This document shows, one piece after another, positions 23,919-32,410 of a stretch of DNA of 34,235 nt. The stretch comes from Campylobacter taeniopygiae. GTDB lineage: Bacteria > Campylobacterota > Campylobacteria > Campylobacterales > Campylobacteraceae. A program made the position numbers and the translations under genes. Each line of letters begins with the position of its first letter. Within the stretch, counting starts at the first letter, position 1. The notes below the pieces were generated by a model, which saw nothing but the letters and a program-made list of their open reading frames with translations, had not been told where the DNA came from and searched no databases. The stretch is taken from contig NZ_NXLY01000017.1 of the NCBI RefSeq assembly GCF_005406225.1, positions 1 through 34,235 of the forward strand, written 5' to 3'.

Positions 23919-25145
23919 GTGCAAAATTCATTTTTATTTAATATGCAGCGTATAGGAGTTGCTTTTATTATATTTAGTGTTTATGCTGTTTTTAGTGCTT
24001 CTTGGGCTTCTACGGGTTCTTTAATGCCTCTAATAAAAGCGGATTTGGGGTTGGACAATCAAAAAGCGACCTTGATTACAAGTATTGTTGTTGTCGCAAA
24101 AATTTTTGGTGCTTCTTTTACAGCTTTTTTAATTTATAAATTTGGGCTTAAAAAAGGATATTTTTTGGGCTGTCTTTTGATGAGTTCAAGTGTATTTTTA
24201 ACTTTTATAGAAAGCTATCTTGGAATTTTAATCATACGTTTTTTAATGGGACTTGGTTCAGCTTGTGCGTTAGTGTGTTTAGTGCCTATTACTCAACAAT
24301 GGTTTGAAAAGAAAAGTTTGCATTTTATGATCAGTATCAATACAAACTCAAATATAGTGGGTTATATTATAGGAATTCTTTTTGCAGAAAGCATTTCAAA
24401 TTATTTTGGAAATTGGCGTTATTCTTTGTCTTTTTATGCGTGGATAAATTTGGTACTAATTGTTCTTTGGATCTTTATAGGAAAAGATCAAAAGATGGAT
24501 GAAAAACAAGAAAAAATAGACAATAAAAAAGAGTTTTTATCAGCTATTAAATCACGTTTAACTTGGGGTATGATTGTTTTTTACATGGGGCCGATTTTAT
24601 TTTTAAATTCTATTTTTACATTTTTACCTACATTTTACGTAGAATATGCAGGTTTTACTAAAGAATTAGCCGAAATAGCAAAAAAAGAAATTCCTGTTTT
24701 GGCTAATGTAGCTATCATTTTTGGGCCTTTTATAGGAATTTATTTTAAAAGAAAGGGTTATTCTTTTAAAAAGATGCTTTTGGTTGGAAGTTTGTGTATG
24801 CTTGTAAGTGGAATTTGTATGCTTTTCTTAAAAAAATGGATTATGGTGGAAATTTTTGCTGTTTTATCGGGTTTATTTTTCTCTTTGTGGTGGCCTTTTT
24901 TCTTTAATCTTCCTTCAGAATTAAAAGACACGAATCCACAACGTAGCGCTTATATTATGAGTACTTTTTGGACGATAACTTTTATTATTTTATCTTTAAA
25001 TCTTGAAATTGTATCATTTAGTGTTGATAAAACAAAAAGTTTTACTTTAGGTTTTACCTATATGTTTATTTTGATTTTGGTTTCAGCTATTGCATCTCTG
25101 TTTGTTTTGCCTAAAAAAGATCATTTTATAGAAGGAGGAAAATAA
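23919..25145 (+). CDS. MFS transporter between pepT and hipO
   Basis: This 408-residue major facilitator protein has about twelve helices, with the loop 2-3 region reading YKFGLKKGYFLG and a TM4-like RFLMGLGSACALV. The start is GTG, preceded by AAGGAG at the correct distance. It ends one base before the hipO start codon. In NCTC 11168 I recall this region annotated as two pieces (Cj0987c and Cj0986c); here the frame is continuous. The natural substrate is plausibly a peptide, hippurate-like N-acyl amino acid or product, by association with hipO; that is inference. Confidence 0.85.
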   Translation: MQNSFLFNMQRIGVAFIIFSVYAVFSASWASTGSLMPLIKADLGLDNQKATLITSIVVVAKIFGASFTAFLIYKFGLKKGYFLGCLLMSSSVFLTFIESYLGILIIRFLMGLGSACALVCLVPITQQWFEKKSLHFMISINTNSNIVGYIIGILFAESISNYFGNWRYSLSFYAWINLVLIVLWIFIGKDQKMDEKQEKIDNKKEFLSAIKSRLTWGMIVFYMGPILFLNSIFTFLPTFYVEYAGFTKELAEIAKKEIPVLANVAIIFGPFIGIYFKRKGYSFKKMLLVGSLCMLVSGICMLFLKKWIMVEIFAVLSGLFFSLWWPFFFNLPSELKDTNPQRSAYIMSTFWTITFIILSLNLEIVSFSVDKTKSFTLGFTYMFILILVSAIASLFVLPKKDHFIEGGK

Positions 25146-25146
25146 A

Positions 25147-26298
25147 ATGAAACTCATACCAGAAATTGTAGATTTAAAAGATGAATTTGTAAAAATTCGT
25201 CATCAAATTCATGAAAATCCAGAGCTAGGCTTTGATGAAATTCAAACTGCAAAATTAGTGGCTGAAAAATTAAAAGAATTTGGCTATGAAGTTTATGAAG
25301 GTATTGGAAAAACAGGCGTCGTTGGAGTTCTTAAAAAAGGAAATAGTGCTAAAAAAATTGGACTTCGTGCGGATATGGATGCTTTGCCTATGCAAGAATG
25401 TACCCAAGTAGATTATAAAAGCAAAAAAGAAAATATAATGCACGCTTGCGGACACGATGGGCATACAAGTTCTTTATTGCTCGCTGCAAAATATCTATCA
25501 AATCAAGATTTTAATGGAACTTTAAATCTTTATTTTCAACCTGCCGAAGAGGGTTTAGGCGGTGCAAATGAAATGATAAAAGATGGATTGTTTGAAAAAT
25601 TCGATAGCGATTTTATCTTTGGATGGCATAATATGCCTTTTGGATCATCTAAGAAATTTTATTTAAAAAAAGGTGCCATGATGGCTTCTTCTGATAGTTA
25701 CACTTTAGAAGTCATTGGCAAAGGAGGACATGGAAGTGCTCCTGAAAAAACCAAAGATCCTATTTATGTAGCTTCTTTACTTGTAATGGCTTTGCAAAGT
25801 ATAGTATCTAGAAATGTCGCTCCGCAAAATTCTGCCGTTGTGAGCATCGGTGCTTTTAATTCAGGCCATGCTTTTAATATCATCCCAGATAACGCCATTT
25901 TAAAAGTTAGTATTAGATCGCTTGATAATGAAACTAGAAAATTAACTGAAGAAAAACTTCGTAAAATCTGTCAGGGAATAGCGGATGCAAATGATGTAGA
26001 AATTAAAATTTCAAAAGAAATTATAGCTCCTATAACCATCAATAACGATGAAGCAGTGGAATTTGCATCAGAAGTTGCTAAAGAAATTTTTGGTGAAGAA
26101 AATTGCGAATTTAATCATCAGCCTTTAATGGGAAGTGAAGATTTTGGATTTTTTTGTGAAATGAGAAAGTGTGCTTATGCTTTTTTAGAAAATGAAAATG
26201 ATATATACTTGCACAATTCTCATTATGTCTTTAATGATGAGCTTTTACCTAGGGCGGCAAGCTATTATGCGAGTTTAGTTTTAAAATATCTTAAATAG
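25147..26298 (+). CDS. hipO: hippurate hydrolase (N-benzoylglycine amidohydrolase, M20D)
   Basis: This 383-residue metallohydrolase cleaves hippurate to benzoate and glycine and probably acts on other N-acyl amino acids. Metal-binding motifs are HACGHDGH (99-106), the catalytic QPAEEG (131-136), GWHN (159-162) and a late PLMGSEDFG. The reaction is the classical test separating C. jejuni from C. coli. GAAGGAGG precedes the ATG, and the MFS gene stops one base upstream. It converges with yaaA, overlapping by eight bases. The gene looks intact. Confidence 0.95.
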   Translation: MKLIPEIVDLKDEFVKIRHQIHENPELGFDEIQTAKLVAEKLKEFGYEVYEGIGKTGVVGVLKKGNSAKKIGLRADMDALPMQECTQVDYKSKKENIMHACGHDGHTSSLLLAAKYLSNQDFNGTLNLYFQPAEEGLGGANEMIKDGLFEKFDSDFIFGWHNMPFGSSKKFYLKKGAMMASSDSYTLEVIGKGGHGSAPEKTKDPIYVASLLVMALQSIVSRNVAPQNSAVVSIGAFNSGHAFNIIPDNAILKVSIRSLDNETRKLTEEKLRKICQGIADANDVEIKISKEIIAPITINNDEAVEFASEVAKEIFGEENCEFNHQPLMGSEDFGFFCEMRKCAYAFLENENDIYLHNSHYVFNDELLPRAASYYASLVLKYLK

Positions 26299-27037
26299 AA
26301 TCTAATATTTCAAGTGTAATTTCTTCTTTTAAACCTTTGATTTGAATTTCTTTGAGTTTAAGGTTTGAAGGAAGATTGTCTAATACTTCTTGATTGTTTT
26401 TAGCTTTTATATTTGCACACAAAGCAAGTAAAATTCCCCTGTAAGCTTTTGCAAAATGACTCACTACCTTACCATTTTTTATAAATTTATAGGTAAAAAA
26501 TTTCTTTTTAGAAATATAAAATTTATCATAAAATCCTGCTCTTAAATCAAGAATTTCTTCATTTTGTAAATATTCATCTAAAGCATCACTAAAATGCTCT
26601 TTATAAAATTTTTCTATATTAAAATTTCCAAGTTTTGCACCTTGTTTAAATTTATAAAAAGGAAGAGTGTCGCTAGCTTTTACAACCCCAAAAAGATTTG
26701 AAAATATAAGAGTATTTTTTAAAATATAATTTTGACTTTCAAAGGCTAAAGAATTGAAATTCAAATACTCATAACTTACACCATTATAAAGTGTTACGGC
26801 ACTTTGAGTAGGAGCTTTTCTTAAATCGTGTTTGAATTTATCTATCTCATTTTCATTTTTTATACCAAAAAGCTCTTTTAAATCCTCTAAGCTAGAATGT
26901 TGAATATATTCTTCATACTTGCTTAGAGCTTGCATTCTAAAGGTGAATAATTCTTTAAAAATACAAGAATTTTCATTGATTGGATTTTGCGTGCAATTTT
27001 GATTTTTGCTTTCGCTTGGAGAGAATAAAATTTTCAT
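26291..27037 (-). CDS. yaaA: YaaA-family peroxide stress protein
   Basis: This 248-residue protein belongs to the YaaA/UPF0246 family, which in E. coli limits intracellular free iron and oxidative DNA damage during peroxide stress. Family features are the N-terminal KILFSPSESK, LYNGVSYEYLNF, the LFGVVKASDTLPFYKFKQGAKLG region, and DLRAGFYDKF with VSHFAKAYRG near the end. I chose the second of two adjacent ATGs (27037) because the AAAGGA ribosome binding site is too close to the first (27040). Likely Cj0984. Confidence 0.88.
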   Translation of the reverse strand: MKILFSPSESKNQNCTQNPINENSCIFKELFTFRMQALSKYEEYIQHSSLEDLKELFGIKNENEIDKFKHDLRKAPTQSAVTLYNGVSYEYLNFNSLAFESQNYILKNTLIFSNLFGVVKASDTLPFYKFKQGAKLGNFNIEKFYKEHFSDALDEYLQNEEILDLRAGFYDKFYISKKKFFTYKFIKNGKVVSHFAKAYRGILLALCANIKAKNNQEVLDNLPSNLKLKEIQIKGLKEEITLEILDSI

Positions 27038-27054
27038 CATGATCCTTTTAGATC

Positions 27055-27084
27055 ATTAAAATGGAGATTTTTCTCCATTTTAAT
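27055..27084. terminator. terminator of jlpA
   Basis: A 13-base perfect stem (ATTAAAATGGAGA and its complement) around TTTT overlaps the jlpA stop codon. T/A runs flank both sides. It most likely ends the jlpA transcript and separates it from yaaA, which is on the same strand downstream. Confidence 0.7.
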
Positions 27085-28147
27085 ATAGTGGCACATAAGA
27101 ATCACCAAGAATAGAAACAACTTCAGTGAAATCTTCGCCATTAATAGTTAATTTTTCTATAACTTTTTCTTTTTCCGTAGAATATACACTTAAAGGAACA
27201 TCTTTGAAAAATACTTCTACATTGAGTTTATAGGTTGGATTTTGAGTAATTTTTTCAAGTGCTTTTAGGGCTTTATCTATAATTAAAGTTTGTTTTTCAT
27301 CTTTATTGTTTTCTTTGGCTATTTTAAGCATAGAATTAGCCATTTCAATATAATCTTTAAAAACCTCTTTTGTGTCTAAAGAAAACGTGAGTTTTACATC
27401 ACGAATGGTAATATTTTCTAATATTTGAGAGAGTGTAGAATCTGGAATTTTATTTGTATTATTTTCATCGACATTTTTAGTTGAAAGTGAATCTATATCG
27501 TATTTAAAGCCATGAGAATCTAGCACATCTAATAATTTAAGCTTATAATCTATATTAGCACTAAGATTTAGATTGAGTTGATCATTGCTTTGGATATTTA
27601 TGCTAGAAAGATAATTATTATTTTCATCATTCTTTTTAGAGTTTAAATTTTTTAATGATATTGTAAAAGGATTAGAGATTAATTCTTTAAGATAATCATT
27701 GATTTTTTGATTTTTATTTAAATTTATTTTATCTAACTCGCTAATCGTTTCATCATCGAGTTTTATGTTTTTAAAAGTGACTTCATCTTGTAATTTTTCA
27801 TTTTTAGAAAATAAAAAATTTAATAATTCTCGAAAGGAAATTAGACCTTTTTTATCTCCTGTATAAACTACATTAGATTTATATTCTACATTTTCAATTC
27901 CAAATATTTTTTTATGATTTTCAGGATTAAAAACTTCTAAATTAGGACTCACGCATTTTATAAAATTACCATCGTTTTGGCATTTAAAATCATTAAATTT
28001 AAAAAAGTCTTTGCTTGAATTTTGCTCTTCTTTGATCTGTGTATTGAGAGTATTTTCGTATTTTTTTATAATGGATTGATCTAGTGAATTGTTGTTACAT
28101 GCCGCAAAGAAAACTAAACTGATGCCAATTATAAGATTTTTTTTCAT
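27080..28147 (-). CDS. jlpA: JlpA-type surface lipoprotein adhesin
   Basis: This 355-residue lipoprotein (lipobox FAAC, Cys17) has a mostly beta-rich mature part. Position between yaaA and cjaA and general features identify it as JlpA, the surface lipoprotein reported to bind host Hsp90-alpha and support attachment to epithelial cells. The mature protein has two additional cysteines near 55-65 (FKCQNDGNFIKC) that could form a disulfide. I recall the reference protein as slightly longer (about 372 residues), so this may be a divergent allele. A TATAAT -10 lies at 28179-28184 on the minus strand. Confidence 0.8.
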   Translation of the reverse strand: MKKNLIIGISLVFFAACNNNSLDQSIIKKYENTLNTQIKEEQNSSKDFFKFNDFKCQNDGNFIKCVSPNLEVFNPENHKKIFGIENVEYKSNVVYTGDKKGLISFRELLNFLFSKNEKLQDEVTFKNIKLDDETISELDKINLNKNQKINDYLKELISNPFTISLKNLNSKKNDENNNYLSSINIQSNDQLNLNLSANIDYKLKLLDVLDSHGFKYDIDSLSTKNVDENNTNKIPDSTLSQILENITIRDVKLTFSLDTKEVFKDYIEMANSMLKIAKENNKDEKQTLIIDKALKALEKITQNPTYKLNVEVFFKDVPLSVYSTEKEKVIEKLTINGEDFTEVVSILGDSYVPLY

Positions 28148-28178
28148 ATTTTTTCCTTATTTTATTTTACAAAGATAA

Positions 28179-28184
28179 ATTATA
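28179..28184 (-). promoter_or_regulatory. -10 element of jlpA
   Basis: TATAAT on the minus strand about 32 bases before the ATG. A good AAGGAAA ribosome binding site follows. Confidence 0.55.
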
Positions 28185-28239
28185 ACAAGAAACTTTTGGA
28201 TTTTATACAAAAACAGAATAAAAAATAAAAATTTTTAAG

Positions 28240-28245
28240 TATAAT
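28240..28245 (+). promoter_or_regulatory. -10 element of cjaA
   Basis: TATAAT preceded by TTTTTAAG, the standard strong C. jejuni sigma-70 arrangement, 43 bases before the cjaA ATG. AGAAAGGA is the ribosome binding site. Confidence 0.65.
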
Positions 28246-28287
28246 ACCTTTCTAAAATTTTTAAATAATGATAAAAGAAAGGACAAA

Positions 28288-29124
28288 ATGAAGAATTTAT
28301 TTTTAGGCATTTTTGCAGCTATGCTTGCTATGTTTTTAAATGCTTGTGGAGAAAATTCAAAACAGGTTAATTCTCTTGAAAAGATTAAGCAAAACGGAGT
28401 TGTAAGAATAGGAGTTTTCGGCGATAAACCTCCTTTTGGCTATGTAGATGAAAAAGGCAAGAATCAAGGTTATGATGTTTATTTAGCTAAGCGTATAGCA
28501 AAAGAACTTTTAGGAGATGAAAATAAAGTCCAATTTGTACTTGTTGAAGCTGCAAATAGGGTGGAATTTTTAAAATCAAATAAGGTTGATATTATTTTGG
28601 CTAATTTTACTCAAACTCCAGAAAGAGCAGAGCAGGTGGATTTTTGTTTGCCTTATATGAAAGTGGCTTTAGGGGTTGTTGCTCCAAAGGATAGTACTAT
28701 TCATAGTATAGAGGATTTAAAGGATAAAACTTTACTTATAAACAAAGGAACAACAGCGGATGCTTATTTTACAAAAAATTATCCTAATATAAAAACTTTA
28801 AAATACGATCAAAATACTGAAACCTTTGCAGCTTTAATGGATAAAAGAGGAGATGCTTTAAGTCATGATAATACTTTACTTTTTGCTTGGGTAAAAGATC
28901 ATCCTCAATTTAAAATGGCGATTAAAGAGTTGGGAAATAAAGATGTTATAGCTCCTGCAGTTAAAAAAGGTGATAAAGAGCTTAAGCAATTTATTGATAA
29001 TTTGATCATTAAACTAGGCGAAGAGCGTTTCTTTCATAAAGCCTATGATGAAACATTAAAACAGCATTTTGGAGATGATGTTCAAGCTGATGATGTGGTT
29101 ATTGAAGGCGGTAAGATACAATAA
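28288..29124 (+). CDS. cjaA: CjaA, amino-acid (cysteine) binding lipoprotein
   Basis: This 278-residue protein is the solute-binding component of an amino-acid ABC uptake system, reported to bind cysteine in C. jejuni. The lipobox LNAC places Cys20 at the mature N-terminus. The remainder is a type 3 extracellular solute-binding fold with GVVRIGVFGDKPPFGYVDEKG and NFTQTPERAEQVDF, including the arginine/aspartate that contact the ligand amino and carboxyl groups. It is a known immunodominant antigen. No ABC permease or ATPase gene is adjacent; cjaB follows. Length fits the family. Confidence 0.92.
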   Translation: MKNLFLGIFAAMLAMFLNACGENSKQVNSLEKIKQNGVVRIGVFGDKPPFGYVDEKGKNQGYDVYLAKRIAKELLGDENKVQFVLVEAANRVEFLKSNKVDIILANFTQTPERAEQVDFCLPYMKVALGVVAPKDSTIHSIEDLKDKTLLINKGTTADAYFTKNYPNIKTLKYDQNTETFAALMDKRGDALSHDNTLLFAWVKDHPQFKMAIKELGNKDVIAPAVKKGDKELKQFIDNLIIKLGEERFFHKAYDETLKQHFGDDVQADDVVIEGGKIQ

Positions 29125-29141
29125 AGGTTTTTCCTTTATTG
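29119..29141 (+). promoter_or_regulatory. hairpin between cjaA and cjaB covering the TTG start
   Basis: CAATAAAGG (29119-29127) pairs perfectly with CCTTTATTG (29133-29141) around TTTTT. The stem includes the cjaA stop codon, the only ribosome-binding-like AAAGG, and the candidate TTG start of cjaB. It would protect the cjaA 3' end and lower cjaB translation. Confidence 0.6.
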
Positions 29142-30371
29142 TATAAAAATATGCAAAAAAAATATAAAAATATCACTTATGCGTCATTGGGTGGAGTATT
29201 AGAATTTTATGATTTTGTTCTTTTTGTATTTTTTTTAGATATTTTTTCTAAGATTTTTTTTCCACAAAATAATTTTTTTTGGACTCAAATAAATACTTAT
29301 ATATCTTTTGGGATAGCTTATCTAGTTCGTCCATTTGGAGCTATAGTAATGGCGCATTTTGGAGACAGATACGGCCGTAAAAACATCTTTTATTTGTCTG
29401 TATTTTTGATGGTTATTCCTAGTCTTTTTTTGGCTTTTTTGCCTAGTTATGAAATGATAGGACTATATTCTACCTTTGCTTTATTTTTAATTCGCATTTT
29501 GCAAGGTTTGGCTATAGGGGCTGAGGTAAGTGGAGCTTGGGTTTATATCAGCGAATTTGTAAAAGGAAATAAAATTCCTATTGCGCTTGGCTTTGCTTCT
29601 GCTGCTTTAACTTTAGGGTTATTGCTAGGAAATTTTACAATTTTGATTTTGGATAGTTATTTTTCCAAAGATCAAATAGAGCAATATGCGTGGAGATTTC
29701 CTTTTATTTTGGCTGGAATATTTGGAATTTTTGTTTTATTATTGAGAAAAAAAATAAATGAAACTCCGGAATTTCTTAAATTAAAGCTTCAAAATTACTT
29801 GGTCAAATTTCCATTAAAACAAGCTTTAAAAACACATAAAATGAGTATGTTTATTTGTTTTTTAATGACTGTGGTTTTAACAAGTGGTATTGCAACTTTA
29901 ATGATTTTACCAAAATATTTTTCATCGATATTTAATTTTACTTCATCTCAAAGTTTATGGATGCAAAATTTTGGAATTTTAGCTGTCATTTTTGGATCTA
30001 TAATTCAAGGATTTTTAGCCAGTAAATGGGGGAGCTATAAAATTTGTTCCTTTTTTAGTATCACATTAATGATTTTTGGAGTTCTTTTTAGTCTTTATAA
30101 TCAGCAATTTTTATGGTACTTTTTGATCGTTTGCTTTTCGCAAGGTATTATTACCTTTGCACCAGTTTTTATGACTCAAATTTTTAAAAATGAAATCAGA
30201 TTAAGTGGCTTAAGTTTTTCTTACAATATTTCTTATGCCTTGTTAGCTTTTTTTACACCTTTTGTAATTGATTTTTTATATGAAAAATATTTGGGATTTT
30301 ATTTTATTTTTGTGGGAATGTGCTCCTTATTTTGTGTGTTTTTGTTAAAAAAAACACACAAGGGGTTTTAA
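29139..30371 (+). CDS. cjaB: CjaB, MFS transporter
   Basis: This 410-residue major facilitator protein belongs to the metabolite:H+ symporter group that includes ProP and the citrate/alpha-ketoglutarate carriers, as shown by GGVLEFYDFVLFVFF near the N-terminus and HFGDRYGRKN in the 2-3 loop with RILQGLAIGAEVSGAW in TM4. About twelve helices. The given start is TTG; an ATG four codons later (29151) is equally possible, and neither has a strong ribosome binding site. The substrate is not established. The last codons form the arm of a terminator shared with pepD. Confidence 0.85.
   Translation: MYKNMQKKYKNITYASLGGVLEFYDFVLFVFFLDIFSKIFFPQNNFFWTQINTYISFGIAYLVRPFGAIVMAHFGDRYGRKNIFYLSVFLMVIPSLFLAFLPSYEMIGLYSTFALFLIRILQGLAIGAEVSGAWVYISEFVKGNKIPIALGFASAALTLGLLLGNFTILILDSYFSKDQIEQYAWRFPFILAGIFGIFVLLLRKKINETPEFLKLKLQNYLVKFPLKQALKTHKMSMFICFLMTVVLTSGIATLMILPKYFSSIFNFTSSQSLWMQNFGILAVIFGSIIQGFLASKWGSYKICSFFSITLMIFGVLFSLYNQQFLWYFLIVCFSQGIITFAPVFMTQIFKNEIRLSGLSFSYNISYALLAFFTPFVIDFLYEKYLGFYFIFVGMCSLFCVFLLKKTHKGF
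30332..30361. terminator. bidirectional terminator inside the 3' end of cjaB
   Basis: TTGTGTGTTTTT (30332-30343) pairs perfectly with 30350-30361 around a six-base loop. The stem encodes the last residues of CjaB and stands just before the convergent pepD stop codon. Confidence 0.65.
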
Positions 30372-30373
30372 AA

Positions 30374-31642
30374 TTAATTAAGATTTTGCAAAACTTCAAA
30401 AACAACTTTAGAAATTTTTTCTACAGAGGCTATTTCACAACGTTCATCTGTAGAATGAGGATTGTAAATATTTGGGCCTATAGAGGCACATAGTAATTTT
30501 TGTTTTTTCTCTATGATGCCGCATTCAAGTCCTGCATGAATGGCTGAAATTTTAGCCTCAGGGGATACTTTTTTCAAAGCTTTAAAAACTAAGTCGCTGA
30601 GTGCATTTGGTTTGCCTTCCCAAGGTGGGTAGAAATTGAAACTTTTGCTTTGATAGCCAAAAGCTTTGAAAAATTGTAAAGTTTCAAATTCAATTTGTTC
30701 TAAGCCATCTAAAGTGTTAGATCTTGCAAAAAGTGCAAATTCTATTTGATTGTTTTGCATTTTTAAGGTTGCAAGATTGATACTAGTTTGAACTATACCT
30801 AGATTTTCATCATAAGCTCTCACTCCATGAGAAAAGCTATTGATGGTATCTAAAAGTTTATCGCTTTGATTGCAAAATTCAAATTCTTTTTCACCTTTAA
30901 ATTCGCATTTTATCCATTCATTGCTTTTAACTTCATTTTCAAAACATACTAAAGCTTTAGCGTGTTTTGGTATAGAATTAACCCTTTCTCCACCTTCAAA
31001 AAATATGATTTTTCCATGATTTTGTTTTATAAATTTGGCCATTTCTTTAATGGAGCTTTTTTCATTGTTTATGATATTAATTCCTGAATGACCGCCTTTA
31101 AAATTTTGTGCCTGTAATTCATAAATTTTACCTTTGCTTTTTATATTCTCATAGTGTAAAGTCGCTTCTATATCAACACCACCCGCACAACCTATCATGA
31201 TTTCATTATCGCTTTCATGATCTAAATTTAAAAGCATATTTGATTTTATAGTATGTTCTAAAGAATTTACCCCCATGAGGCCAACTTCTTCGTTATTGGT
31301 AAAAAGGCATTCTAAATTTTCAAATTGATTCATCGCACTCATCATAATCGCTATGCCTATACCATTATCTGCACCTAGGCTTGAATTTTTGGCTTTTAAA
31401 TATCCATTTTCTTCGTAAACATCTACTTTGGGTGCGTCCCCCATGCATACCATATCATAATGACTTTGCAAACAAAGCTTAGGATTTCCTTTGATAGCGT
31501 GGATATTTCCGGCTTCATCTACATTAACTATAAAATTTTTATCTTTAGAATAATTGATTAAAAATTCTTTCATTTGTTCTGTTTCATAACTACAATGTGG
31601 AATTTTGCATAAATCTTTAAAATTATCTATAACTTTTTGCAT
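30374..31642 (-). CDS. pepD: aminoacyl-histidine dipeptidase (M20C)
   Basis: This 422-residue cytosolic zinc dipeptidase cleaves Xaa-His and other dipeptides. Metal and catalytic motifs visible are LQSHYDMVCMG (His/Asp), LGADNGIGIA, LFTNNEEVGLMG and the late AIHAGLECG. It is the third M20 peptidase in the window after pepT and hipO. Convergent with cjaB and divergent from the nuclease gene, with a strong AAAGGAG ribosome binding site. Likely Cj0980. Confidence 0.92.
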   Translation of the reverse strand: MQKVIDNFKDLCKIPHCSYETEQMKEFLINYSKDKNFIVNVDEAGNIHAIKGNPKLCLQSHYDMVCMGDAPKVDVYEENGYLKAKNSSLGADNGIGIAIMMSAMNQFENLECLFTNNEEVGLMGVNSLEHTIKSNMLLNLDHESDNEIMIGCAGGVDIEATLHYENIKSKGKIYELQAQNFKGGHSGINIINNEKSSIKEMAKFIKQNHGKIIFFEGGERVNSIPKHAKALVCFENEVKSNEWIKCEFKGEKEFEFCNQSDKLLDTINSFSHGVRAYDENLGIVQTSINLATLKMQNNQIEFALFARSNTLDGLEQIEFETLQFFKAFGYQSKSFNFYPPWEGKPNALSDLVFKALKKVSPEAKISAIHAGLECGIIEKKQKLLCASIGPNIYNPHSTDERCEIASVEKISKVVFEVLQNLN

Positions 31643-31700
31643 TTTATCTCCTTTTCTTTGTTAAAATTATGGCATATTTTTTTAAAAAATAAGGATAAAA

Positions 31701-32228
31701 TTGAGAATAAATTATAATAAAATCTTAAATTTAAGAAGTGTTTTAAGCGATCCTAAAAAACTCTTAGCGATTTTGGTTTTTTCGCTTACAATTATATTTA
31801 TTCAAAACTATATGGCAAAAATACCAAGCTTTAAAGCTAGGGTTGTTAGGGTTATTGATGGTGATACTATAGAAATTCTTCATTCCAATAAAACAAGTAA
31901 AGTGAGATTTTTTGGTATAGATGCGCCTGAAATCAAGCAAAATTTTGGAAAAGAAGCTAAAAATAATTTAAATGAAATTTTAAAAAATAAAGAAGTAGAA
32001 ATTTTTTATAAAAATAAAGATATTTATGGTAGAATTGTTGCTATTGTCAAACTTAATAATACGGATATTAATTGCTGGATGGTAAGAAAAGGTTATGCTT
32101 GGGCTGATACTTATTATACAAATGTGTATGTTAAAGAGCAAAAAATTGCACAAAAATATAAATTAGGACTTTGGCAAGAAAAAAATCCGATTGAGCCTTA
32201 TAAATGGCGTAAGCAAAACAGATTTTGA
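31701..32228 (+). CDS. membrane-anchored thermonuclease-family nuclease
   Basis: This 175-residue protein has a short cytoplasmic N-terminus, one membrane segment (about 20-38) and a staphylococcal nuclease domain. Catalytic landmarks are VIDGDTIEI (51-59), VRFFGIDAPE (68-77) with Arg69, and Arg111 in YGRIVAIV. It would be an anchored or secreted, calcium-dependent, sugar-nonspecific nuclease. Start is TTG with AAGGA five bases upstream. Likely Cj0979c, which has been described as a secreted nuclease; I am not certain of that. The next gene begins nine bases later. Confidence 0.85.
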   Translation: MRINYNKILNLRSVLSDPKKLLAILVFSLTIIFIQNYMAKIPSFKARVVRVIDGDTIEILHSNKTSKVRFFGIDAPEIKQNFGKEAKNNLNEILKNKEVEIFYKNKDIYGRIVAIVKLNNTDINCWMVRKGYAWADTYYTNVYVKEQKIAQKYKLGLWQEKNPIEPYKWRKQNRF

Positions 32229-32236
32229 GAGTGGTT

Positions 32237-32410
32237 ATGAAAAAATATATACTGATTATAGTGTCGCTTTTGGGATTTTCTGGATGTTTTATTAATGAAA
32301 GAGGAATTTCAAATCGTTTTTACGATGATTGCAAGGAGTATTATGATGCAAGTGGAATGTATCATAAAGATTGTCCTAGCAACTGGATTGATATTAAAAT
32401 GACTCCTTGA
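32237..32410 (+). CDS. small lipoprotein
   Basis: This 57-residue protein starts at the ATG 32237. A TTG twelve bases upstream would also be in frame, but the lipoprotein signal begins cleanly at the ATG. The lipobox is GFSGC (Cys17), and the mature part is about 40 residues with two more cysteines (DDCKEY and HKDC) that could form a disulfide. It is cotranscribed with the nuclease gene. Likely Cj0978c. Function unknown. Confidence 0.7.
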   Translation: MKKYILIIVSLLGFSGCFINERGISNRFYDDCKEYYDASGMYHKDCPSNWIDIKMTP

